Shown: positions 10,311-23,120 of the stretch, one piece after another
How the letters are laid out: the number at the start of each line of letters is the position of its first letter
How positions within the stretch are numbered: position 1 is the stretch's first letter
DNA from: Paragordius varius
Taxonomy: Eukaryota > Nematomorpha
Direction: 5' to 3'
NCBI GenBank assembly: GCA_964247055.1
Contig: OZ176054.1
Location: 5,022,001 to 5,086,000 of the forward strand
Length of the DNA: 64,000 nucleotides
The notes under the pieces: model-generated
What the model was told of the DNA's origin: nothing
Databases searched by the model: none
Seen by the model: only the letters and a program-made list of their open reading frames with translations
Translations under genes and position numbers: made by a program

Positions 10311-13300
10311 TAAATAGGCTATTATTATTTTAAGGCTTAAAAATGCGCATGTTGAAAGTTGACATATCAAACATCAAAACAATTAAAAAAAATTATAATC
10401 ATTTATAAATACGAATTTCTGACAATTCTATATAGACATGACTGTAATAAAAGTTCTTTCTTTATTTTTAAAATGTCCCTGACATCGCTTACTACCTCTA
10501 TTATTGTCAATCATTTTAGTGACATTTAACAAACATAGTAATATTAAAACCAAACCAAAATTGACTCAAGATTTGTATCAATTCAAAATGTGCACCTCGG
10601 ATATCTCCGTTTTGTTTACACAATTTAGTTCTGTTAGTTGATTTCTCATCTTTGGAATGGTTATTATTACGCATCAAAGTTGTCGATTATTGTATTATCT
10701 GGTAGTTGACTTTCTTAAAAGGGAATTTAACTGGCTAGCGTATTACCTTTTGAGAGTCTTTTATTGTAACGGTCTCATGTAAGATAAAATCCCAGCTTAG
10801 TCTCCCACTTCCCCTCGCCATTCTGAGCATAACTTTAAATCATTAATCGTACATGGAAAGAACTTAATACGAGAAAGCAGAGGATTGTGTTGTATTTACT
10901 GGAAGATTGGTAAAATGATTCGCATTTTGATAGCCCATAGACACGTGCTATATGCATGTTGAGGAGACACTAGTTTTAATATATTTATATCTGCTTTTAA
11001 TCTGCCTATCGGCCTTCCTGCAGATTTTGCTCTTGGGATGCTAGCCCATAGATTTTGTGTATTTGAGCTTTAAATTGCTCAAAGGCGATAAGAATTTTTT
11101 AACCGTTTTCGGAAATCTATATCGTTGAATAGAATTTCGCAGTCACTTAGCGATTTTGGATTTGAACTTTCACACAAATTGTGTGGACCCATTTGGTCTT
11201 TCCCAATGCTCGTGCCTACTGATAGTTTTTGTGATACATAAAATACCTCTGCAGATTGCCATCGAGTTATAATGAGTCTCATCCAATAACTCTTACACTT
11301 TATTGTCATCATAGTTGTGTGGTCTATTAAGGTACCCACCCGCTTAATCAGAGCTTTTAAATTTATAGAACCATAAATCAAATGGTTTAATCGATGGACT
11401 TTCAATATGTTTTTACCAGCCAAACAATAATTTTTAACGGTTTTTCTCCACTGATAAAATGAATACTAAAATCATGCACCCAAGGCGCAAAATCAATATG
11501 CCTACCGAATGATAAAAAAATCTATAGTTTTTCATGGACTCAGCTTTTGTGTGCTTGTCGTTTTATTCAGGTAATCAAAATGGCGTCTGTGTCAAATTAA
11601 TCGACTGTATACTTTTCGCAGAAGTCTTTTTTGCTTATTAGGCAATGAATTACACTGAACTTGGTAAAATAAGTGTTGGACCCATAAAATTATAATTTTG
11701 TTTTTATAATAATTTACAATAACACATATTTCTTATTTAAATTGGGTAGGTATATTATAGTTATTGTATAAATTAATTGATAATATCGCTATTATTTTAA
11801 GAGAGTACAGTAGCATATGCTGTTGTTAAAATACTTTTTAAAAATGATGTACCATCAAAAAATATATACTAAAATTTTCAATATATAGCCTATTTTTGCC
11901 GTATATTTTACTCTTAGTATCTCTAGTTGGGAACGATAAACTCGTCCTAGCTCAAACATTTATAAATGGTGTTGTATTTAACAGGGGTTGGGCCCACGCC
12001 CAGCGCCCAATTAAAAAATTTAGCCTTAAATTTTTGCTTTTGTGTAGGTAATATCTCAAACCCCTACTGAATCCATGTGGTAGAGTTATTAAAAAACGTG
12101 CCTCTGAGCCAAATTTAATTTCCACATGGTGGCAAATCGTAAATTTTGGGTCAGCGGCTATTTTAAAAGGTGTTCGACCATAATTTATATTCTTTATATG
12201 GATATTTACTAAATTTTGGGAAAAATTGCTATGAAGCCAAAGCGGTTTAAATTCCAGAAATAGGATTGAGCACATTAGCAAATCTTATACAATATAGAAA
12301 CAATTGACGGTAGTATGTAACAATTATATTTAGTATGTTGATATTTTATTTATATTACACGCTATGTATAAATTGTTTAATTTAGCCATGCTAAAAACTT
12401 GAGTTTTTTAATAAATAATTAAATTATATTTTAGACATAAAAACCCAAAACAAGCATTAATAGCTTTGTTAAAGTCAGTAAGAAAAACTGAAAATTTTAA
12501 AAATGATTATATAACAGGAAAATCTTAAACTTGATTATGGAACGGCTCATCATTTTGAATACTCTCTCCACCTGTGTAGTTTAAAATGGTGCCAATGTTC
12601 ATTATTTCGTTTAAACTGCAGCCCTCGAAAAGATTTTTACGGTCTACAAGAAATTGAAGAAGAAAATTTCAAATATTTTTATTTTAAGCAAAATAACTGG
12701 TAAAATTATAAAAAATATAATATTTACTTAGATATATTTAGAATTATATATATTTCTTTTATCACCATGTAAAGCAAAATTTACATTTTAAGCCGTTGAA
12801 AACTTATATACCACTTATTACTCTTGAATTTGATTACATAAAGTACTATGAGTTTTTAGGGGAAATATTTTTAATTCCTTATTTTTATATAACCGTAAAG
12901 AGACAAAATTTAATTCTTTGAGACAGAGGAATAGCTTCTTGATTTTTTAAAAAAGTAGCATAAATCCAAATATATTTTTCCAAATTTTGCCAAAATTATA
13001 AACAAAAATTATTACAAGATATATAATGGTCGTAAATTTAGTTACAATATCATAAAAATATTAAGATATTTATTGATGTCTTTGTTATATGCCCACCAGT
13101 GTTTTGATCTAGAAATGCGGCCTCCGAAACCTCTTCAGTAACTAAGATTAAATTAAATTAATCAGCTAATTTCATATGCCAAATTCATGAAAGAAATTCC
13201 AAGCTTCTGAGAATAAAAATTATTAAATGTTATCTTTGCGATTAAAATAAAGTGTGAATAGATAAAATAAATTATTCTTTTGTCGGAAACTCCATAATTT

Positions 13301-13338
13301 ATTGAAGACTTTCCATTTGATGAGATGCTGTTTGTATG
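10311..13338. other. Spacer between the older hAT and the 3' end of the secreted-protein gene
   Basis: Two minus-strand open stretches (11079-11423, 11952-12281) lie in locally less A+T-rich DNA. I see no recognisable motif, no splice partners and no continuation, and both are probably chance or old transposon sequence. A solo Tc1-like end is near 11,808. Duplicated at 41,139-44,166. Confidence 0.5.
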
Positions 13339-13344
13339 TTTTAT
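13339..13344 (-). terminator. AATAAA poly(A) signal candidate, secreted-protein gene (left copy)
   Basis: AATAAA on the minus strand, about 80 nt past the stop codon at 13421. In DNA this A+T-rich the hexamer is also expected by chance. Confidence 0.35.
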
Positions 13345-13420
13345 TAGTATGAAATTATAAATCACACATTTTAAATATACCCCAAGATATAAAGAATAAA
13401 AAAGCCATAAATTTAATTAA

Positions 13421-16400
13421 TTAAGCAAATTTAGGTTTTAAACTGATGCAACTCCCATTTTTGTTATTGTCTTTATCTTCCAATGAATTACCGTAAAAGA
13501 CCAGAAGATTGTTCAACTTGACGTATTTTTCATATTGAGGATATGTAACGTGCAATTCATACGAATTTTTTTCCATGATTCCTTCCAAAGTGAAATTATA
13601 AATTCTTTCAGGAGCCGAAATCTATATAAGTAATAAAAATTATTTATTTATTCTGTTTTTTAGTGATGTCCTCATTCCGCAGCCACATGCGGCCCATTCA
13701 AATTTGGAACATTCCCAAATAAATTGTTCGCAAAAATATTACTTTTCGTAATATAAATATAAAAAAATTATTTCCAAATTAATTTTGGCAACAAACTAGC
13801 AAAAATTGATGAAATAAATTATTTTTCAATTCACGCGTAATTTATATATATAGTTAGTTTGTTATCTATCTAATAAAATCTTGATCAATGCCCGTGGGAT
13901 TTTGAAAATGCGGCATGGGAAGGCAATTTTGTGCAACCCTATTCCATTTACTAGAACATTTCATAATCTCGAAAAGGTGACAAATTATGTTGAAAAAAAG
14001 GACTTACATTACGCTTCTCATATTCTATATTGGCTCGATCAACGAATATCAATTGGGCTTGAGTGAATAGCAAGGTAATCTCTATAGTTTTGCAATCCAA
14101 AATCTTGAATTCAGCATCGTTTTCGGAGTGATTTGAAACGACTAAAACATATAAATGTTAACATATACATAAGAGATGTAATTGTAACAAAAAATGTTTT
14201 CTTACTGAAAGAACCAATTAACTGCGAAGAGCCATATTTCACTATCACATTATTTGTTATTGTATTTAGGGTTAAGAATGTAATATAACTGTCATTAGTC
14301 TAATATTATAAAAATTATATATATATATATATTTATATATAATAATCGGTCATATAGCACATATATCATTTTTCAGTCAGCAACACTTTTTCGATTCAAC
14401 GCAAAATTTTTCATCCAAACGGATTCCGTTTGCTTGCAAAAATGTTGCGTTAATGTTGCTTTTTACTGAAAATTAGGATATTATAAAAATTTATCACTCC
14501 AATTTTTGATTATGCTCTATTATCTATAATTGGAAAAAATGTTTTTTTCGAAGGTGTGGTTGTTTATAAATTAATATACGTAAACTCCTCATAATTGAAA
14601 TAAAAAAATTAATCTCAAAAAAATCATATTTTTTCAAATGTTTAAACAAATATAGGCATTCATTACTACTTTATTACCATTGTTTTTTTAAAATTGGGGT
14701 GTTATGTCAGGAGCTAGCTTAATTTGTTACAAAAAGAAGTTTTATTTTGGCAAAATAATTTGCAAAATATTGAATAAAAAAAGGTTTTAATTTTTAACAG
14801 TTACGTAATTTATACGGTTTAAAGGTTAGCTTAAAATCTATTAAAACAAAGCCATGAATCCAAAATCAATTGTCAAATGCTATATAATGTATTAGTTAAT
14901 AAAATATATTTTAACCATAATTTTTTTATAGTATTAATTAATAAATCCAGAAAAATTACGACAAAAAGGTGATGAGGTTTTTTTCCTTTTAAATTGAACC
15001 GGAACAAAAAACGGTACCGGTTCCAATCCCTGGTTAAAATGAATACAATACTTGTTTCTTAATGTTGTTGTAATTGAATCTATTATTGATTTCTACATGG
15101 TAGGTGGTATTACAGGATGGCCAAAACAAAAAAATTTCAGAGACATCTGAATCGTTAGGTCTACTTGTGAAGCGCATTCTCTGCAGTTGCTTGTTAAAAT
15201 TTATCCTACCGCAAACATCTTAATATTAAAATATAAAGGCACCATACCTTTGACATCATCCTCAAAATATAACATATAAAATGAATCCCAGAGACTACAT
15301 TTATTTGGCTTATGTTCATTGGGAGCGTATATATCCTCCCCTACATTTGGGGAATATTTTCGGGCTAAATCTGTTAGGGCGATGCTAGAAACGCTTTCGT
15401 GTTCAGCAATGTTGAATTTGTCTATTGATACTTTAGTTTTATTTGGGTGGTGAAATGAATTGTATTTATCCAAATGTATAATTATTGTGAATGCGCGTAT
15501 TCCCAAATCATACACCACTTTCAAAATACCATTCAGATCAGATTTCCTAATATCAATTTCACGGATCTATGAAAATACATATTCAATATTTTTAGCTTTT
15601 ATTGTTATTGTATACGGCGCTTAAACTTATGATATAAAAATATATTATATATATAATGTTAATCTTACATTTGTCCAAGTCTTATTATGATTTTTCGATA
15701 CATATTCCACTTGAATGTTAGTATCTGGAATCATTTGCAAAGAAATATTTACACCTTGACATTGGTTATTTTCAGTTATTTCTTTCATCTTAAGCATATT
15801 ATTTTGATAGGCATGGAAGGTTCCTTTAGATATACAAATATTAATTAAATTCCCCCTGTAACCCTTTGATTCCACTCTTTAACTTAACATTTAAAATTCC
15901 CCTTTTCAACACATCTAATACACCTGTCAACATTTCATTAATTTTATTGAAAATTCTGATAATATATTATTTTTATATTAGCTAACCATTTTATGTGTTT
16001 TTCTAATCTGAAAATTACAAATACTAAATTTACTTTCCTAAATATAGCGCACCATGATGTATGATTTTTTACGATTTTATATATACCATTTACAATTTGA
16101 ATTCCTAAAAATAAATTATGTGTTTTGAAGTCAGAATTCGCAGAAATATGCTCATAACATCTTAGCGAAATAATACTCATTATTAATATATAAAATATCT
16201 TTATGGCATATATTATTATTTTAATAATATTCTAATTTTGAACAAAATATCATTTTTAAAAATAAAAAAAAAGGTAATTTTTAATCCTGAAAAACATAAT
16301 TCATTTTAGGGGGAATTCGAATCGTTCGAGGGTGATTTTGATTTGTTCGAGGGTGAATTTGAATTGTTCAATGGTCAATTTGAATGTAAATAATATATGG

Positions 16401-19400
16401 CCCGCTAGTATATATATCATATTAGTTTGTGTTAAAAGCTCTTACAATGACCCAAAAAATAATTGAAAGAAAAATTAATTATCGGTTAATTATATTTATT
16501 TATACTATAGAATAAAAATAATAATTTGTGAATTGCGAAAAAAGTGAACGTTCTTACAGCAAAAAAGGGTGAGCGAATATTAAGCTATTATTTGGTACTG
16601 TAAATTCCAGGCATTTAAAATACCTATTTTACATAATTAAACTATTTAAAATGGAAGAGATTAAAGTTAATAAATCATGCCTATATTTTTCTTCAAATAA
16701 AATCAAAAGACAAATACATTTCTTTATTTTTAGTAGGGTGTATTTAAATGTTTCAAGGTGAATGCAAAATTGGATTGTTTAATGTGAATAAGGGATTAAA
16801 TTCAAAATTTTGAAATAAGCGTTTAAAATTCGAACGTTAAAAATTTGTTCCGAATCGATATAAATTTAGCTAATCAACAATTTTATGTGTAATACCTAAT
16901 CTATTTTTTTTCGAAAAAATTCCAGCTTGTTCGATCCCCACATCATACACTGTGTTAATTTGTAAATCAATAAAGGCTACGTTTCCTTGCCACTGCATGT
17001 CAATATAATAAATCATATTATGGCATAAATTATCAGTACTTATCGCAAACATTTAGCTAAATAAATTTTTTTTATGAAAGCAAATTACTTGATACCAAAT
17101 AAATAACTATGAAAAGAAAGACAATATTTTCATAAGTATATATAAACTTCAGCCGTGGGCTTAAAAAGTCTCATATATATTTGGACCCGTCTAAAATGGC
17201 CAATTCACTTAACCTAAAAATGATTAAATAATGCCGGTATTTCCGGATAAAATATAATTGCCAAATTTCCCGAATAAAATATTATTAAAAATAGACATTT
17301 TGCTTGAAAATTTAATTTATAGAAAAATTTTGGTAAAGGGACTTATTTTAAAACATGGTGAAAACGGTATCAAAAAACTATAAAATGATATATAAACGCT
17401 TTTTTGATAGAGCAAAACATTTTAATACCTCAAAATTAAAATCTTAAGCAATAACGCTCAAACCCAGGTTCGTTTGATTTGGTTAAATTTTTATGTAAAA
17501 ACAATTAATATATAACATAAATTTTAAGACGAAAGAATATAAAGTTTTGAAGGAATAAATGTTCAGCAACAGCGAGTTATATATAACGAGTGTTTTTATA
17601 AGATTTTAAGGTGTTTTTATACCGTTTTCATCATGCCTCAAATAGTATGGAATACATTTCATCAAAATTTTGGTAAAAATTTAATTTTTAAACATAGTAT
17701 GCATTTTACAAAAAATATATTTTTTGATGCTATAATTTTGCATTTAATCGCCTCTTGGCATTTTTGTGTTTATTTTAAGATAAGACCCATTTAAGAAGGC
17801 CAGAAAAATTTGGGACATTTGGAGTCCACATCTAATATCTCATATGGCTCGTAAGGCTAAAATTCAACAGTTAGTAATCCTAATACATTTATCTTTAGAA
17901 ATATATATAATTTATGAGGATATTTATTAGATATGTTATGTTTTTCAATATTTTTCTGGAGTTAAAGTTTTGCATAACCAAGGTTGAAGAATATTTACTA
18001 TGCGGGATTTATCTGAAAGTATCATATAATTTATATGTCCTACAATAGAAATATGCCTGAATTTAGATTTTTGACAGATTGCATTTTAATTTTAAATACT
18101 AGGAAAATATTACTTTAGTCTAACAGATTATGGTCATTTGGTGCTATTTTTGGAGGTGTCAGCAAGTTTAAACAAAATATAGAGATGGTTTTTACCAAAT
18201 ACAAAAAAAACGCTACATAGGCACACATTATGTCAAATTTTTGGATTAAAAAAAATATTTATAATGTTAATTAATTAAAAACAAAACAAGTGGATTTTAT
18301 TAGAATTTTTATGCATGCTAACATTTATATTCGTAATTTTTTGCTAAGCAGCGATCCTGTCATTAAAATTAAAGTAAAAACCAAGGTTTTTTTGGTGAAA
18401 ATTTCAAATATGTTTTAAATTAAGTTGAGAATTGGTTTTACTAAAAACTTAAATCGCATTCTAGAAATTTGCGACATTTTAAGGAACTAGGATTTTCATC
18501 GAAATTTCTATCCGTTAAATATAATAAAATTATAGAATCTGTTGCAAGACCCTTGAGTTTTCAATTCAAAAAATTTGCAAAAATGCCAATTATTTATTTT
18601 CGATGCTCACTATCAAATTAGATAGGAAACTCATGTGTTTAATATTCAGGCTGTTTAATACAACTTTGGTGGGGAAAGTTGAGGTTTTTCGAAACTTTAG
18701 ATAAGTGCTCGATTTTACGAATTAGCTTTCAAAAATTGCTTAACACTTCTTGACCTTTTCGAGTACGTTTTAGGGCCAAAATATTTTTAAAATATTTATA
18801 GCATTGGGCCAAATTTAAAAATATGCTTTAGGCACATGAGACAAAAAATTTTTTTAATTAAAATTGTAAAAGTTTTTAGACTTTTTCGCCGCCATTTTTT
18901 TCTTTAATTTATAGATCATGAATACTTTGACTCCCAATTTAGTTCCATTTTTTTGCATGAAGCCAAATGTGATACCCAATGATTCCCAAATACATTTTTA
19001 ACTCCTTTGCTATTATAATATACTTAAAGCAATGTGCCGTTTTCCTTAACCATTTCTAAACACGCTTTCTTAAGCCTTATACATTTTTGAATAACGTTAA
19101 GATCAAAAGATAAAAAATCACCTCGTAAACTGAAGTGTCGTATGTTGCTCCGTATTCTAGTTTCATGCTTTTAACAGTTAAATTAGGTTTGGTGTAGGAA
19201 GGTTCCGCGTTCAAAATAATTAGGGCTCGATCATTTAGTAATTTGAAAGTTTGAAACATGGTATTTTCTGCTCACATAAACAGATATTTAAATGGTAAAA
19301 TTTTTTTAAAACATATTCTTTATACTATACAACCCAAATTTAGGCTATAATTTAATAGTTTACCATATATTCGTTCAAATGTTTGAACGATTTTTTTATC

Positions 19401-22400
19401 TATATCAGCAATTTGGACCTGAATTCTGAATGTACCAGCATATGGAAATCGAAATGTCACATTATCTGAATATATCTATGTAAAATATCCAATAATATAT
19501 ATATATATATACACTGTGTGCAAAAAAATTTTTAACGAAAATTATTTTTTTCATGAGATAGCTTATGACCAGCGTATTCATTTGCCGCAAAAAATTTTAT
19601 TTGTAGACAACCTAGTTATTGAAATATTAAGAGAAAATCGAAATCGGGAAAAAAGTGAAAATTAAGGATAATCAAATAATAATGATAAAATTTGAAATAT
19701 TTTGGTTTATTATTATTTAAGGGGATATATTCAATATATAAATAGCCTAAAATCATATCGTTATGGTTTTTATAAATTTCAGGTCAAAAGATGGCGTTTT
19801 TCTTTTGTCACACTTAAAAGTCAAAATAAATTTAATGGAACTATATTAAAATAATTTTTTAATTATTTACTACCTATACTCACTATTAAAATCTTAACAT
19901 ATATATTTCATTCAGTAAAATAAACTTCTATATCAAAACCAAAAATATTTTTTATTTTTGCATTTTTTTGTCATCTGGTTGAGTGTATAAAAAATTTATT
20001 CTGTTTTATTTTGGATTCTCGCATGATTAGGAAATATTAAGTATAATTTATGCACAGGATTGAAAATTAGTGGATCAACCAACAATCCGTACAAATCCCA
20101 ATACAAATATTAATTTGTCATATAACAGACTTGTTACAGGAAATCGTAAGGATTTTTTGGTTGATTGAATAAATTATATACTTAATAATTCCTAATCATG
20201 TGAGAATTACAAAATAAAACAGTATAAATTTTTTATACAATCATAAACCAGATGAAAAAAATGCAAAAATAAATAACAATATTTTTGGTTTTATTTGGAT
20301 ATAGAAGTTTATTTTACTGAATAAAATATGATTGAATAGTGAGTTTAGGAAGTAATAATTTAAAAAAAATATTTTTTTTTAGTTCATTAAATTTATTTTG
20401 AATTTTAAGTGTGACAAAAAAACGCCATCTTTTGCCCTGAAATTTTATAGAAACCCTAACTATATGATTTTAGGCTATTTATATATTAAAAATATCTCCT
20501 ATGATAATAAACTATAATTTGAATTATCCTTAATCACTTTTGGCCCGATTTCGATTTTCTCTCAATATATCAAAAACTAGGTTGAAATAAAAATTTTTGC
20601 GGCAAATGAATACACTGATCATAAGCTAACTCATAAAAAAAATTTTTCGTTAAATCAAAATGACCCTCTTTTTTGCACCAGTATGTATATATATATATAT
20701 ATATATCATTTCAGTCTCTTTTGACGCTTTTATATTTAGGGGATTAGGACTTAAATCTTTGGATCAGGACTTTTGAAGCTTTAACACTTGCTTGTCCAGG
20801 GACAGTAATGATAGAAAATTAGCATAATTCACATAATGTAAGATTCCGGCGCCTTACTTACTCTACCATTTCACCTTTTTATTAAAAATACAAATTATAC
20901 TTCAAAGGGTATTTAACTGAATTTGCTAGAAACTAAAAAGAGAATCAAACCTCATCGAACATGATGTTAGAATTCGTTTCATCCCTAATAGTCCATATAC
21001 AGTATTCTAAATAGCCCGCTGGACAGATTAATGTTTTGAGATTTGGATTATCAATATCATGGACAACGCATATGCTTTGATTGACTAAAAATAAACAAGA
21101 TATCGTTAATACATTTGCCTAGATACTAAACTTTTGCGCAAGCTTACAAAAACATAAATTATAATGTTAGTTAAACTACATAATTAATGTATTATTATAT
21201 AGCATTATATATAATATGTATAAACTTCAACAATACTTTACCATTGATATTCGTGTATGTGAGAATATTTCCTTTCTCTGCAAAATGGAATTCAACGGGT
21301 TTGGTTAGAACTCTGGTTTCAGTATTTGATTTCTAAAAATTAATATAATTATAAATAGTCATAACCAATTATAATTGATACTATATGGATAAACAAAAAT
21401 GCGACATTGTCTAGTCGTATGGAGAAAAACTAAATTAACTTTAAAGGGTCAAAATTACATTTTTTTGTTTACCAGTCTAAGATGCCCGAATTTAAATGGA
21501 TAAATATATAATATAAAATTTTACCATCGTTGTGGTTATTATCGGCTTTTCACCAAAAATGTGTTGTGTAAGGGTAAACCCGTCTTTCCATGTAATTGGA
21601 TGTGGTATCTACATTAAAAATTTGCGACACTTATTGGGTGAAAATATATTTATTATTAATCAATATAGTAAAATATGAATTTTACCGTAAAATGAATGTC
21701 GGTCGATGAATTATTTCCATTCATTTGTATGTCTAATTGAGGTTTATGTGCTAAGTAAATTAATATACTTTGTTAAAACAATCGTTTCCAATCTCGAAAA
21801 ATCGATGAACATGCTATTATAACCAGAGTTAGGTCTGACAGGATAAAATGCACTTCGTAACTGTGACTACTTACAAAACAGTCAAAATTATTGATCATGT
21901 ATGTATTATGTAGTTTCTAAAAAATTGAGGATTTTAACTTTTAATCAATTTTTATATATGATTAAAAGCGAATCGATGATTTCTATTTTCAACAACACGT
22001 TCCTTAGAAATGCATCTATAAGCTATGTTACCGGCAAAATATTATATTTATGAATATAAGTAGCTTCTTTAATAGCAAAAAATATTTTTTGCCGATTTAA
22101 ATTTCGATAACCCAAATATTTATGTTATAAATTTAATATGAAATTTTATAGACAAAGCATATATATTATATATATGCTAACTATATTTACATCATTATTT
22201 TGAGGGGATTTCTTAAACATGAAAATGGAAATAATTATAATACTGTTATCAATTCGTATTTAGATAAATAAAAATGACGGCTTTTAAAGCTAGTATTATG
22301 TCATTTTTTTCAATATACAATAAGTGAAATTTTACTGTAATGCATTTCATCGATGATAATCATTTTGGTATATTTTAAGCCAACTTGAATTTGGTATGTC

Positions 22401-23120
22401 ATCCCACTCGTTAAGTTGACAAGCACATCCGGCGAATATGCCTAGGTTATAAATTATGTCAAATATATCTTTATCAAAAAAACGCGCAAAAAAAGCCGAC
22501 ATAGGCTTTTGCTGGCAAAATAAATGAAAAAACGTTTTATTGACACAAATCGTATTTATATAAAAACTCACAAATTAAAGCCCATATTGAAATTTTTGAT
22601 TTTACGATCAAAATCACCACTGAAGTGAAATATTAGGCTTTTTAATAGTAATGAATTTGTTATAAAAATACCATAAAAACTTGGCTCGTGTTATGCAGCA
22701 AATTTCTAACCGTAACAATGTATAGTCGCTGACTTGGCATATTTTTAAATTTCTCGTCCTCGTAAGACTTTACGCGGACGTAGGTATCATGGTTTTTTTG
22801 GTGTATAATGGTTATGGGTGTTTTAAGTGCAGTAGTTTTATCCACATCTAAAAAATTTAGCCATTAACACACAAGATAATTTGTTTAATAAATTATTATG
22901 TTTTACCTCCAGAGCCGGGCGTCCCGCTAGCGGAAAACTGTAGTTAAAAAGAGTCATTTTAAAATACATTACATCATTAAATATAGACAAATTTAATTTA
23001 GTAAGGAGAAATTACATTATAATCTGAATCATCAACCAATTTCACTGTTGAAAATATAGCACCAAGAAGGCTTGCCGATAGAAAAGTTATAAACATAATA
23101 TTGAGCTCGTAAGAAATCAT
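13421..23120 (-). CDS. Unrecognised secreted glycoprotein-like gene, 17 exons, 700 aa (left copy)
   Basis: Exons 1-17: 23016-23120, 22907-22937, 22672-22847, 22336-22441, 21686-21750, 21525-21608, 21242-21332, 20951-21084, 19364-19475, 19122-19267, 16896-16992, 16034-16104, 15669-15863, 15248-15566, 14206-14241, 14008-14141, 13421-13621. All introns are GT-AG, all phases agree, and the total is 2,103 nt ending in TAA. The N-terminus is a signal peptide (hydrophobic run IMFITFLSASLLGAIFS, residues 8-24). About fourteen N-x-S/T sequons and a few Cys follow; no other membrane span is evident. The many short beta-rich exons (for example NVTFRFPYAGTFRIQVQIAD, PKD/Ig-like in feel) suggest an extracellular multi-domain protein. 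Exon 2 (31 nt) and exon 15 (36 nt) are microexons. I do not recognise the family and assign no function. The exact acceptors of exons 11 and 13 are the least certain. Confidence 0.85.
14995..15032 (-). mobile_element. Solo hAT end related to the GGAACC element, in intron 14
   Basis: gaaccggaac and accggttccaatccctg, read inverted, give cagggattggaaccggt, the same type of end as at 24,767. The rest of the element is not recognisable. It is duplicated at 45,823-45,860. Confidence 0.55.
16311..16380. repeat. Short 21-bp tandem array in intron 11
   Basis: About three and a half units of consensus gaatttgaattgttcgagggt. The period equals that of the foldback arms at 3,780-4,030 but the sequence is unrelated. 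It is duplicated at 47,139-47,208. Confidence 0.7.
19512..20685. mobile_element. 1.17-kb long palindrome, Tc1/mariner-like foldback, in intron 8 of the secreted-protein gene (left copy)
   Basis: Two arms of roughly 550 bp are inverted copies of each other almost to the centre (near 20,090). For example gccgcaaaaaattttatttg near 19,590 pairs with the complement of 20,590-20,620, and aagatggcgttttt near 19,790 pairs with cgccatctttt near 20,425. The ends cactgtgtgcaaaaaa and gcaccagtatg are flanked by TA within a TA microsatellite. No coding frame spans it. Transcribed within the pre-mRNA it would form a very long hairpin. Confidence 0.85.
20686..20706. repeat. (TA)n microsatellite, the first length difference between the two copies
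   Basis: The counterpart at 51,514-51,536 is 2 bp longer and shifts the copy offset from 30,828 to 30,830. Confidence 0.85.

Larger units (their letters stand above)
1..22140. repeat. Tandem segmental duplication, left copy
   Basis: This stretch recurs at 30829 onward at a constant offset of 30,828 bp. Every line I compared matched, including transposons, introns and the TA microsatellite at 514-541. The first difference I found is one extra TA unit in the right copy near 20,690. Then come two adjacent substitutions at 21,182-21,183 and one near 22,016, and dense differences begin after about 22,090. The copy contains six exons of the kelch gene and exons 4-17 of the secreted-protein gene. 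Position 1 is inside a hAT element, so the real left boundary lies outside the window. A false duplication made during assembly is possible. Confidence 0.95.

Noticed and set aside
11079-12281. Two minus-strand frames of 114 and 109 codons as genes
   Set aside because: No motif, no splice partners, many stops around them. Left as unassigned spacer.
22347-22571. 74-codon minus-strand frame as exon 4 of the secreted-protein gene
   Set aside because: It reads the wrong frame. In the frame set by the acceptor at 22441 and donor at 22336 both paralogues are open and in phase with exons 3 and 5, whereas this frame is broken in the right copy.
22660-22680. Premature stop in exon 3 of the left copy
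   Set aside because: The stop lies after the conserved GT donor following the Phe-Met codons (exon ends at 22672), so it is intronic.
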